Assembly: GCA_029168955.1 (NCBI GenBank)
Contig: JAPDOI010000150.1
Coordinates: 310,001-374,000, forward strand
Origin: Aplectana chamaeleonis
Taxonomy: Eukaryota > Nematoda > Chromadorea > Rhabditida > Cosmocercidae
Length of the DNA stretch: 64,000 nt
Direction: 5' to 3'
Each line of letters starts with the position of its first letter. Within the stretch, counting starts at the first letter, position 1. Made by a program: the position numbers and the translations under genes. The notes under the pieces were generated by a model, which was not told the origin of the DNA, made no database searches, and worked only from the letters and a program-made list of their open reading frames with translations. This document shows, in pieces, positions 44,107 to 56,600 of this stretch.

Positions 44107-46170
44107 ATGGAAAGTGGGAGGAGTTTAACAAAACTGCGCAGAACGCTACGGAAAGTGGGAGGGGCTTCACAGAACTGCACAGTACGGCGCGGAAAGAGTG
44201 CGGAGCCTCACAAAACTGCACAGAACGCGGCGGAAAGTGGGAGGGGCCTCACAAAACTGCACAGTACGGCGCAGAAAGAGGGCGGAGCCTAACAAAACTG
44301 CACAGTAATGTGCATGGTGCGGAAAGAGGGCGGAGCCTCACAAAACTGCAAACAGAACGCGGCGGAAAGTGGGAGGGGCCTCTACAAACTGCACAGTACG
44401 GCGCGGAAAGAGGGCGGGAGCCTTCAACAAAACCGGGCAGCCAGTACGGTGCGGAAAGAGGGCGGAGCCCTAACAAAACTGCAACAATACGGCGCGGAGA
44501 GAGGGCGGAGCCTAGCAAAACTGCACAGAACGCGGCGGAAAGTGGGAGGGGCTCTAACAAAACTGGTACAGTACGGCGCAGAAAGAGGGCGGAGCCTCAA
44601 CAAAACTGTACAGAACGCGGTGGAAAGTGGGAGGGGCCTCTACAAATCTGCACAGCATACGGCGCGCGGAAAGAGGGCGGAGCCTAACAAAACTGCACAG
44701 TACGGCGCGGAAAGAGGGCGGAGCCTAACAAATCCGTAGCAGCATGTACGGGCGCAGAAAGAAGGGCGCGGAGCCTAACAAAACTGCAGTACAATACGGC
44801 GCGGAGAGAGGGCGGAGCCTAGCAAAACTGCACAGAACGCGGTGGAAAGTGGGAGGGACCTAATAAAATCCGTACAGTACGGCGCAGAAAGAGGGCGGAG
44901 CCTCAACAAAACCGCAGGTACAGTACGGCGCGGAAAGAGGGCGGAGCCTTTCAACAAAACCGCACAATACGGCGCGGAGAGAGGGCGGAGCTTCAGCAAA
45001 ACTGCACAGAACGCGGTGGGAAAGTGGGAGGGGCCTAACAAAACCTGCACAGTACGGCGCGGGAGAGAGGGCGGAGCTCTCAGCAAAACTGCACAGCAGA
45101 ACGCGGTGGAAAGTGGGAGGGGCCTAACAAAAACTGGCACAGTATGGCGCAGAAAGAGGGCGGAGCCTTTCAACAAAACTGCACAGAACGCGGTGGAAAG
45201 TGGGAGGGGCCTAACAAAAATCCTCGTAACAGTGCACGGCGCAGAAAGAGGGCGGAGCCTCACAAAACTGCACAGAACGCGGCGGAAAGTGGGAGGGGCC
45301 TCACAAAACTGCACAGTACGGCGCGGAAAGAGGGCGGAGCCTAACAAAACTGCACAGTACGGCGCGGAAAGAGGGCGGAGCCTAACAAAACTGCACAATA
45401 CGGCGCGGAGAGAGGGCGGAGCCTAGCAAAACTGCACAGAACGCGGTGGAAAGTGGGAGGGGCCTAACAAAACTGCACAGTACGGCGCAGAAAGAGGGCG
45501 GAGCCTAACAAAACTGCACAGAACGCGGTGGAAAGTGGGAGGGGCCTAACAAAACTGCACAGTACGGCGCGGAAAGAGGGCGGAGCCTAACAACACTGCA
45601 CAGTACGGCGCGGAAAGAGAGCGGAGCCTAACAAAACTGCACAATACGGCGCGGAAAGAGGGCGGAGCCTTACAAAACTGCACAGTACGGCGCAGAGAGA
45701 GGGCGGAGCCTAACAAAACTGCACAGAACGCGGTGGAAAGTGGGAGGGGCCTCACAAATCTGCACAGTACGGCGCGGAAAGAGGGCGGAGCCTCACAAAT
45801 CTGCACAGTACGGCGCGGAAAGAGGGCGGAGCCTAACAACACTGCACAGTACGGCGCGGAAAGAGAGCGGAGCCTAACAAAACTGCACAATACGGCACGG
45901 AAAGAGGGCGGAGCCTAACAAAACTGCACAGTACGGCGCGGAAAGAGGGCGGAGCCTAACAAAACTGCACAGATCGCGGTGGAAAGTGGGAGGGGCCTCA
46001 CAAAACTGCACAGTGCAGCGCGAAAAGAGGGCGAAGCCTAACAAACTGCACAGTACGGCTCGGAAAGAGGGCCGAGCCTAACAAAACTGCACAGTACGGC
46101 GCGGAAAGAGGGCCGAGCCTAACAAAACTGCACAGAACGCCACTGCGGCGAGGAAAGTTCGCGGAGCCTA
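44107..46170. repeat. 41-bp satellite, about 50 units, two unit types
   Basis: The basic unit combines GGCGGAGCCTAACAAAACTG with CACAGTACGGCGCGGAAAGA. A second type has CAGAACGCGG(C/T)GGAAAGTGG and GAGGGGCCT. The two types are interspersed, often one of the second to one to three of the first. Small insertions such as an extra C, T or G perturb the 41-bp register in the central third, while the right third is very regular. Because 41 is not a multiple of three and the unit lacks stop codons in most frames, long frames appear on both strands; these are artefacts. Confidence 0.95.
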
Positions 46171-46829
46171 CTACTACTTTTACAATTACTACTTGAAGTT
46201 TCGCCGCACTTTGCCGTGCGCGACGTTTTTGTGAAACGACCGCAAAAACAATTTTACTCGAAAGCAAAGCTATTTTATGGAACTTCGCTTCACATTGCAC
46301 ATTATTATGGAGGAATTCGAGCTGCGAATATGATTTTCAGAATCCGAAAACGTCTTCGTTCAAAAAAGTTTCATGCATCAGGCGTTTTTTTGCCAAGTTT
46401 GGCAAATGCTCTCCTTTTTACAAAACTTAGCGCGGGTATTGTATTTCTACTGACTTATCAAATATTCTGACCAGATTAAATTAACTTGCACATAGTTATT
46501 CCTTCTTAACTCTATTTTCTTCTGTAGTAGCATGTCTTCCTATCTTGGCTGCCCTTGACTTACTTGGCGTCAATTTATTGGCCTATTCCCGTGTTACTAC
46601 TGCACTCCTTACCCTACCGATTTGCCTCGAGGAGTGTTAGTTTCAACATACTACAGCAATTCACTACCTCTTTATTCCTACAATGTCTAGGGATAGGAGG
46701 CAAAACATTGTAGTTTAATCCTTTTTCATATATTTCCTTTTACTCTCGCATTTATCCCTTTTCAATATTGCATCTTGCCTATTTGGTTTTACCGCGTGTC
46801 TGAGGCTCTGCCTCTTCACATATCGTCGG
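46171..46829. other. unassigned spacer
   Basis: A frame from 46216 to 46470 is open but lacks a start context or recognised domain. No other signal is seen. Confidence 0.4.
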
Positions 46830-46961
46830 CATGGATCCTAATGAGACTTTGCGTTCACTATTGAAGGTTGGCGCAAACTCAGTGCCATATGCTATAACAT
46901 AGGTGCACAGAATTAGCGCCAACCTCCAATGGGAAAAGCCAAGTCTAATTACGATCCATGG
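46830..46961. mobile_element. short hairpin MITE, about 132 bp
   Basis: The arms begin CATGGATCCTAATGAGACTT and meet in GGTTGGCGC, with the other arm as its imperfect reverse complement. The loop is about 40 bp. It lies about 720 bp upstream of the vps-37 start. Confidence 0.7.
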
Positions 46962-47683
46962 CGATGTTACAGTCTGTATGTTTCTCTGTTGAAAAGTAAA
47001 ACTGCTGATTGATTAACAATATCAGTCCCAGGAAGGCTTCTAAAGCCTTGTTTATCCGCTCCCTGCCATAAATGAGCGTGTTGCTATAACCAACAATTTC
47101 CTGTCATTCATTGTGCAGGCCGTGAGTTCTCGATGGATCAGCTCCGTCGGGGTGTCTCTCCCTCCCCTGATTTCTCTTGCTTGACGTCGACTGGAACTAA
47201 GTGCTGGCAAAAGTGCGTTCGTTCCATTAGTAACGTTATCTCACTGTTTCGTCACCCGAAGAGAGCCTTGTAGAGTGAGTGGTGAGAAAGCGTTGGACAA
47301 GGAGATCGTAAATACACAAGTGTTTTAATTCATTTCAAGTCTTGAAAACGACGGCATGTCCAGAATCCTGGTTACATCACCAGGATACTGTTGCCTAAGT
47401 TCAACGAAAAGCGTACTACGTCGGCATTATTGTTGCAGTTTTCGAAAAGACAGGTGATATATGTAACTAACTATGTACCAATTCATAACCACGCTCGTTT
47501 GGGAACGAGCACAATGCGCTCTACGGTAAACGCTCAGCGGACGCGACGCTTTCGCCGCAAAAGCCTGCCATTAATAATTTCTTCTTTTTCTTTGTGATTT
47601 TCCTTGCCGTGAGATGTTGTGGGATGGAATTCGTCTGCTTTCGGGTTGTTTTTTGAATCAATCACCAGGGACATTTATCAGGG

Positions 47684-50600
47684 ATGTACAACACCCAAGG
47701 TGCATGTGAGTCAGTGGTTGACGTCTGCGTAAATTCTGCGATGGCCAACATACGAACGATGTCAGTGCAACAGTTAAATGACCTCCTATATAACGAATCG
47801 CGGTTCGACTCGTTGATCGACAGTCTGCCCCAGGTGAGTTTTATATGAAGATTCTTTTGAACCTTTCTTCCAGGCGGTCGAGCTTTCATATTTTTTTGCG
47901 AATTAAGGCTCAGACAAACTCACGGCTCGTCCGCGGCGGCAGATGAGCTTTCCGGACGGTCCGCGGCGCTTGGCGGCTGATCCGCATTCGCAGCTACACT
48001 TACAAAGGAAAAACTACCGGACGAGTTCGGAGGTGTCGGACGAGTTTCCTTGCGCGCGTCTCTAACCCGGCGCGAATTTCAAATGAGCATTTCGCGCGCT
48101 CTATCGTCTGCGGCCGCCCTCACCGGCTGATTTCGAGCCATCCCGGCTCGGAAACGTCATTCTTCGCCTTATTCTGCTGTTTTCTTCTACTATTCAGCCA
48201 CTGTTATTTACTTCAGTACCAGAATCGGGCTCTACTGTATTATTTTCTGTATTTTCTTCTAGATTAGATCAGAATTGCCAGTTTTCGACCTAGATTTTTC
48301 CCGGACATCTCTTCACATTTCAAAACGTTTCAAGTTTCTAAACTTTGTCTTTGTCAGCTATCTATCGAATAATTGCCAGCTTTGCCACATTCGATCGTTA
48401 CTTACCTAAATATGGCAGAAAAAGTGGTAGCTTTACTCTAATTTTTCTCATTTCCAAATCCTGTCCTCACCGACTACCGCCACGAAATCTTGAAAACAGC
48501 CTGTAAAATTGAATTTTCTGACATGTGATTTTGGACAAACAATAAGAAACAATTCTTGATTTTTAGATCAAAAACCAGGCACACTTGGCTCTTTCTCTAG
48601 AATACTAAACATAGATTTTTTAGGATCTAGATACATCTTTACTTCTCTTGAACCACACCCTTGTTCATCCCACGAAGTTTTTGAATGAACTTCGTAGTTC
48701 GTACTAACAACTCTTGGCTTTCCTCACTATAAATTTGATTTAGTGAGAAACCCAAGATTTTGCTGAACACAGATATCGTCTCTGCCATGTGTTGTGGTGA
48801 TTCGTCATCCAACCTTCTCCGATGCCTTTCCCTTCCTCTGACATCTACTACTCTACGACCTCTCTAATACTCTATTTCACTGTATTTTCTAATTTGTACA
48901 CCACCATCACAACCAGACTGGGGTACGGTTTTTTCTAATTTCATAGAATTTCTTATAGCTGTCTTCGTCTTACTAAATAAGTATATATCTAGATATGGTT
49001 AGTGTTCGTTCCGCGCAGGATGCGGTTGAAACGATTTCGCCCGCTCCCTGCTTCTATCCAAGACTTGGTGATATTGTCAGTGGTTTGCTCACACCACGCT
49101 GTGATACATCAAGCCCTCAGCAAATTCCTCATGTTTTCAGAAGCCAGCCATGCATGGTGATGCAGAGCATTCGGAAATATCCAGTAGAAGTGTGGTGGGG
49201 AGGGCGGACCAGGGTCAGGTATGACGCTGTAAACCGTGTCAAGCAGACCGCTGTCCCGTACCCCGATAGGACTACGACCCTTCCCGGTGACCAAAATTTT
49301 CAGAAAATTATCGAAGATTCCAAAGTCCTTCCTGAGTGACGAATTTTCCAGAATTTACTGGACCGAAAATTTCCCAAAAAAATTGTAACCTTGTTTTCCA
49401 CATTTTTTGTCGTCAACCCTACATCCCATTTCAGCACGCTCGGTACCGATTGAGCGAGAGCGGTTGTGCTGCAACTAGTTTCATTTTCATTGATCTCCAA
49501 CCGACCGCTCCTCATTGATAACTAGATGAGTCACTCTTGGTGGACTCCACTATACCTCACTGACGGGTTTCAGGGAATGCCAGTTTAGCTTCTATCAGAA
49601 ACACCCTCCCAAATTACCAACATTTTCAAATCTTCCTCCAAATTTCTAATTTTCTCAAAATTTCGCACTCTTCTTGCAGGACATAAACTGCTTGACCCTG
49701 GCTGTGACCGATCCGTCGGAGCTGCGGCCCCTCTCCGCCTGCGCTTGATGCTAGTGCGTCCCCAGATTCACCGTGTGCACCCCGGACGATCAGTGAAACT
49801 TAAGAAGGAGAAATGAAAATAATAATTTTCTCGTAGGCTCCATTTCTAGAAACTGCTGACCCCGGATTTATCTCTCACTCAGATGTATCATTTTCGCATC
49901 CAACCGCTCCTCACCAGCACCAAGCTTGCAGCCTCCTTTTCACCGGCGTTTGGGTCGTCCCAACAGTTGCTGTGGCTACGCCTGAGATAAACATTGCTGG
50001 GATTCACAGCTGGGTTTGATGCGGTGGCAACCTATTAAGGAGTCTGAAAAAATCACTGGAGATATCACCGCGTTGAGATTTAGAGGGGCAATCTAACAAA
50101 CCGAGAGGGGAAAATATCGCGCACCAAACTCTGACCTGGACCTTGTTCACTCAGAGCTGGCTGCTCTACTGTTCTCTGGATGGTTCCTCTTTACGACCCT
50201 CCTCAAACTTATTGATCAACCATAGTTGACTATGAAATGAAACATTTTTCCTCAGTGCATACTATCTTTTTTTCAGACGCCTTCATCGCAGAATCGTCCA
50301 ATCGCAGCACATACAGGATCACATATTCATTTTTTATTGGGAAGATTGCATTTCAATAAATCGATGAAGTGTGGAAACATAACAAAGAAGTATTGGCTTG
50401 GGCTACAAAAATATGGGATGAGCGACGTTCGAAGATGACTTTCGGTTGGAAGCCAGGTTTCAGTGATTGCTCAGGTTTAAGCAGCACGATGCAGAAGAAT
50501 GGCTTTGAGCTCGTATCTCGTCTTATTCCTTTGATCACTCTGAAAAAAAAAGACGCATTTAGCTCTAGGTAAAAAAATTTTAATCTGCTTTCTTCTAGCC

Positions 50601-53600
50601 TTTCCCAAGTATGTGCTAGACATTAGATAAATTGCAATAGTGCTAGAAAGGAGAAACCCTTACCTATGATCGGATTCGTCAACCGTCAACTCGCGCTTTA
50701 ACAGTGATTGTGAACGGCGAGGGAGATGTATTCGAAAAACCAGGTAATTCAGGTGAAATTCGCGCTTAACCCACAGGTTTACCGTTGACGATTCCGAGCT
50801 CACTTGGTGTATGTCAAAACATCATCAACGATAGAACGTGCATGAAACAAAAAAAACGCACCTCAGCCTGCTTCTGATGGTGATGGAGAAAACAGTAAAT
50901 GTGGCGAAATATCAGGAGGTGGTCGAGAAAAATTCCAGGAGAAAGGAAAGGCATTGGAAGAGGTTGGATGGCAAGGCTTCACAAGATATAGCGGGACGTG
51001 GTCCGTGTTTAACAAATCGTGGGTTTCTCACTAAATCAAATTCATAGTGAAGAAGGCCAAGAGTCGCTGGTACAGACCAAACATTCATTTGGAAAACATA
51101 TGGGCTGGACGGGAGCATGATATACGAGCAAAATGAATGTATAAAGATTCTGCGAGTTTTGAATGGGTTTCCTAGAAAATAGCCACGTGTTTCAACTTTG
51201 ACCCAAAGCCAAAAAGTGAGAGAGATTCTTAGTAGCAGTTTCAAGAACATTTCAGAAAATTAATTTGAAGACTCTGACTCAGAATTTCGTTGCGGTTTCC
51301 GGTGAGGGCACGCCGCAGAATAAAAAAAAATGATAGGGGCATCGCCATTTTATGCATAATTTGGGCTTGACGCGATCAAGTTGGAAATGATTAGATAGTT
51401 ATATACCAAACAAATCTTAAGTTCAAAATTGTGAAACGTTTCTAAAATATGAATCAGGTGAACATTTAAGCCGGAAAATCTAATTCTGATATAATCTGGG
51501 AGAAAGCACGGATAAGGAGACAGTAGAGCATAAATGGGGCGCTGAAGTGAATAACAGTAGCTGAATAGTAGAAGAAAATAGCAGAATAAGGCGAAGAATG
51601 ACGTTTCCGAGCCGGGATGGCTCGAAATCAGCCGGTGAGGGCAGCCGCAGACGATAGAGCGCGCGAAATGCTCATTTGAAATTCGCGCCGGGTTAGAGAC
51701 GCGCGCAAGGAAACTCGTCCGACACCCCCGAACTCGTCCGGTAGTTTTTCCTTTGTAAGTGTAGCTGCGAATCTGATCCGCGGCACGATTGATAGTGGGA
51801 CGGTCAAACGGCCGATCCGCGGCGCTGTTTGTTCTCGAGGGGGTGGCTTCGGGGCGCACCGCCAATCCACCATCTCAATACTGATCGATGAAAGGCAGCC
51901 ACATATATTTTTGAGTTGTTTTTGGATTGAACGACTTCACCACCTCATTCCCCGCAGTCTTAGACAATTTTCCAGCCGCTGACTTCGAATTTATGGTATT
52001 TGTAACTTCTTCAAACCGTTGTATATCTATATGCACGCTAATTATTCTTTCTAGATGCCATCGCAACAACTTCTAGGGCAGAAAAAACTCCCGATGGTAA
52101 GTAAATTTTCATATTCTCGTTCATTTTTGAGATTCTCTTCTGATTTTGTTTTTTTTCTCATTCAAATAATTTTCATGATTGTTTGGTTTGGTAATTCTCC
52201 TCATGTTTTTTTTTCAAGAATAGTTCCGGTTTGATACCGACTTTGATCGATTTCGGCATGAAACCAGATCTACCCTAGAAAACCAAACAATCATATAAAT
52301 CACTGGAATGTAAGGAAGGAAAACAAAAAGAGAGAATTACAAAAATAAACGTGAAAATGAAAAATTACCTACCACCGTGAATTTTTTCTCCCCTAGAAGT
52401 TGTTGCGGAGCCATCTGGAAGGATACAATTGGTGTGCATGTAGATATAATACTTTAATATATGAAGAAACACAGAAGGAAGGGTTTGGTCACAGAAGCCA
52501 AGAAAATTGAAGAAAATGAAAAAAAAACACCTACATTCAGCTTATCGGCTACGGCGCCGGAATATCGTCCGGCTCGAGCGCGTGCGGCCGCGAAGCGTCT
52601 CAATACGCAATTGCGGAGGGGAATTTGACGCAGAGAAGCACAGTACATGAACTCTGTTTCCATCGAGTGGGATATTCTGGTAGAGCACCACTCCCAATTA
52701 GATGGAAACAGTCACTCATTGGCCGTGAGACAGATTTCGGCATTGTTGCACGCTCTTCGCGTTAGCTTTCTTATCTCCTCAGAAAGCATCAGTATCACAA
52801 TTTCGCAGGGTTGCTCTACCGTACGACTTATTTTCAGAGGTAGAACAGCTCAATTTACATGTAGAACTGGTTTCGATGTGCATTCGTAGACTTGTTCAGT
52901 TCATGGCATATTGCAATGCATGCCCATGGTAACACAAACAACTGATTGTGCAATAACTATGTGTTACAGGTCTTCAGTCTAAACTAATATTACAAAGTTG
53001 TTGCTTAAGAGTCATAAAAATATGAGCTATCGATTTCGAGAATTTAAAGCTCATGATCATACATTAATCATTTGTTCATAATCATAATTATGCATCACCG
53101 ATGTCTAAAAGATTGCAATAAAATATAATATTCTCACAATACTTCAGCGATACATGTCACAGTTGTACAGCTAAACTATCGAAACCAGTTATGCATGTTA
53201 GTCGAGCTGTTCTACTCTTGAAATTAGCTCTTACGATGGAGAAATCCTGCAAAATTGTGATATTGGAGGCTTTCTGAGGAGTATGGAATGCTAGCGCGAA
53301 AAGCGTACTCCAATGCCAAAATCTGTCCCACGGCCAATGAGTCGGTTGGGGTGGGCTGGATAACAATATTCAAAAGGACTGTCCGCGGCGGCTCAGGACG
53401 GTCCACGGCGCCTGCAGGACGATCCGCGGCGCTGGCAAGATGGTCCGCGGCGCATTGCCGGCGTATCCGCGGCTTCGGTGAAGGATCGTCCGGTCGGCGG
53501 GCGGGGACGATCTCTGCAAAAGCGCCGCGGATCGTCCTTGGGCTTGTCTGAGGGTGTTTCCAAAAGACATCCCTAGGAGTCTCCGACACTGGCAGCGGAC

Positions 53601-56600
53601 TCCTACAGGAGAAAACGACGATCGCGGTCTCCTACAGGAGCTGTTTTGTCCTGTGGGAGACCGAACTAGAGCGAAGCGGTCTCCTACAGGACACGCTGCC
53701 GCATCGCTTCCACTGGGTCTCCTACAGGACAGAACAGCTCCGGTAGTTGTCCTGAAACGCGCACGTTGAACCATTGATCGAACCCGCACGGTGTACGATA
53801 CGCGTGTGCATCGGGTGGAGAGCTGATTCGCCCATGCAGGTTCACAGAGGCGCCCCTCTCATTGATTGATTGGGGTGCTTAGGAGCCGAATTTCCTCCTT
53901 GATGATAAGTGAGGGAGGAATGTAATGGGGCTGAATGCCCTACACTAATTTTTGCTGTTGACAAAATTGTCAACGAAGAAGTGTGAAAATCATGCTTCGA
54001 TTTAAAAAAAAATTCGAAAACAAGGCGGTTTTGGCTTGATTCCAGCAAACGTTATTTGAAATTCCCTCCAAGCTACCGTACAAGTTCCGGTCTCCTACAG
54101 GAGAATAATAGGACCCCTACAGGAGTATCACAGGACTCCTACAGGAGAAAACCAGGACTCCTGTTGCAGGGGAGACTAGGACTCCCAGCGGAGTCCCTTA
54201 GGACTCCGCTGCCAGTGTCGGAGGTCTCCGACACTGGCAGCGGACTCCTACAGGAGTCAGAAACGTACAACCGTCAACTAGGAAGCACTTTCTGCAGGCA
54301 ACAACGAAACGCGCCATTCACGCGCAAAAATGTTTAATTGAGGCCGAGTGATGATCGCCGGTTTTTTTTTTCATTTTTTTTGTGTTTTCCTCGTTTTTCC
54401 TGCTTTCTCTTCTATTGTTTTTTTCTTCTTCTGCGTGGTTACGAAGGAAAGTAGTGTTTTTAGGACGTTTCTGTGCTGATTAGGGTGACGAAATCCTGAT
54501 TCGATGCCAGGGAATAATAGAAATATCATTTATGATAATTTTTCATGGAATCACTATTTCTTACCCTCATCATTCACACTAAGCAGAAGATACAAGACAA
54601 TAGAAGAGTGGAAGAAACGGCGAAACATCAAAGATATGACATCGATCATGCCTTGAAGGCTGGAAGAATAGAGAAGCTGGAGGGACGTTTTTTTATTCAG
54701 TGTTTATAACCGTTATTAAGTACAAAGCTGCACCGTCCAATCTAGATTCCTCCTGATTCGCACCTCCCGGAATCGCTAGGATAAAAAATTAGCCCACACC
54801 CGGGGTTTTCCTCCCCTGACGGACGGTGCAGCCGAAGGGTGCACCGTCCAATCTAGATTTCTCTTGATTCGCGACTCCCGGAATCGCTAGGGTAAAAAAT
54901 TAGCCCACACCCGGGGTTTTCCTCCCCTGACGGACGGTGCAGCCGAAGGGTGCACCGTCCAATCTAGATTTCTGCTGATTCGCACCTCCCGGAATCGCTT
55001 GGGTAGAAAATTAGCCCACACCCGTGGTTTTCCTCTCCCTGCCGTCCATTCTAGATTTCTCCTGATTCGCAGTCCAATTCGGGTTTCTACGATCGGCCCT
55101 CATTGAAGATTGGTACTTGAATATAATAAGTATAAGTTTATTACGAATGCGTAAGGCAAACGTGAGAGAAAAAAAAACAAACAAACACTAATTACGCAAA
55201 CCACTATACAACCATTTTCAGAAAACAAATAAAGCTAAGCTCTAGAAATAAAAACGCAGTTAGGTCAATCACACGGCATGATCGCTGGATTCGGTTTTTT
55301 GTATCAAGTTTACCACATGACGTTTGAATCGACTCAGAGATAGTGGTGGAGTGATACTCTTAGTCATTTTAAGGTACGCACTACCCGCTCTGAACGCGAA
55401 GAAGCTTTGCCGCAAAGCAGTGCGAGGGCGCTCCAAGATGAGTTTGGTTCCTCCTCCTCTTGTATGGGAATGACGTAATTTGAAAAAGTTATGACTTCCA
55501 AAGATACCCGAGTAGTGCAACATTTTATAGACCATGCACAAGTCCGATACTTGACGTCGCGCCTCAAGTGACGGAAGACCTAGGTATTTATTCCTGATTC
55601 CAGCTCTAGGTATTTTGGAATACAAGAAACCACCCACTCTAACTAGTAGTTTTCGCGTAAAGTTATTCTGAATCTTCTCAATCGCCCGTATATCCCTTAC
55701 TTTTCTTGGGTAGTACACAGTAGTACCCGATTCTAAAATTGGTCGAATGTAAGTCTTGTAAGCTCTGAGAAGAATGTTTTTGTTTTTAACGGACAATCCT
55801 TTGAAAAGCTGGAATGTTCTAGAGAGAGCCATTTTACAACGAATTTGAATATGTTTGGAGAATTCAAGTTTATCACTGTAGTGGAAGCCTAGATCCCGAA
55901 GAAACTCCACACGAGGTATATCAGTTGCACCTACTAAGTATGAGGTTTCCGGAATGGATTCCACCATTCCTACTCGCATGAAAATGGTCTTCTGCGGAGC
56001 TAGTGGTAACTGCCATGACCCTGCCCACTTCCATATCTCATCTACAGCGAGCTGAAGGGATTTTGTGTCAGCTGACGTAGATATGGTCCTATAGATTTTG
56101 ATGTCGTCAGCATACATTTTACAGTTTACTCCGAAAGTTTCAAGGACTGAAGGCAAGTCTGCAGTGAAAATGTTGAACAAAATGGGAGACAGGACGCCAC
56201 CTTGAGGTACCCCACTTTCAGCGCATTTCACCTCATAATAAACCCCCCCAATTCTGACCTGAAAGCTGCTGTCGGTTAGATACTCGGTTATCCACTTCAA
56301 GGGAACAGGATGAATCTTGATTTTGTTCAGTTTGAAAAGAAGCTTTGCATGAGACACTTCCGGTCGAATGCTTTCGCAAAAGTCAAAGTAAACGACGTCA
56401 CTAACGCTCTTCCTATCAATAGCTGCTGACCAGTCATCTATACATTCCAAAAGATTAGTCTCGACCGATCGCCCCGGAACGAATCCATGCTGATTCCTTG
56501 GTATAATGTTCTGAGAGGCAAGATGCATTTCTATATGTTGCTTCAAAACTTTTTCGAAAACTCTGCAAAACTGGCCGATAGTTTTCAGGATTGGAAGCAG

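Noticed and set aside
43968..45918. Long open frames on both strands, up to about 240 codons, with GAERGRSLTKLH-type periodic peptides
   Set aside because: They are created by the 41-bp satellite, whose unit lacks stops in most frames; there is no start context, domain or splice structure.
48995..49339. 114-codon plus-strand frame in the vps-37 intron
   Set aside because: No recognised domain and no consistent splice sites; likely chance or repeat-derived.
53565..54262. Repeated CTCCTACAGGAG as a CRISPR array
   Set aside because: Spacing is irregular, the units are only 12 bp, and the context is a nematode intron with no cas genes.
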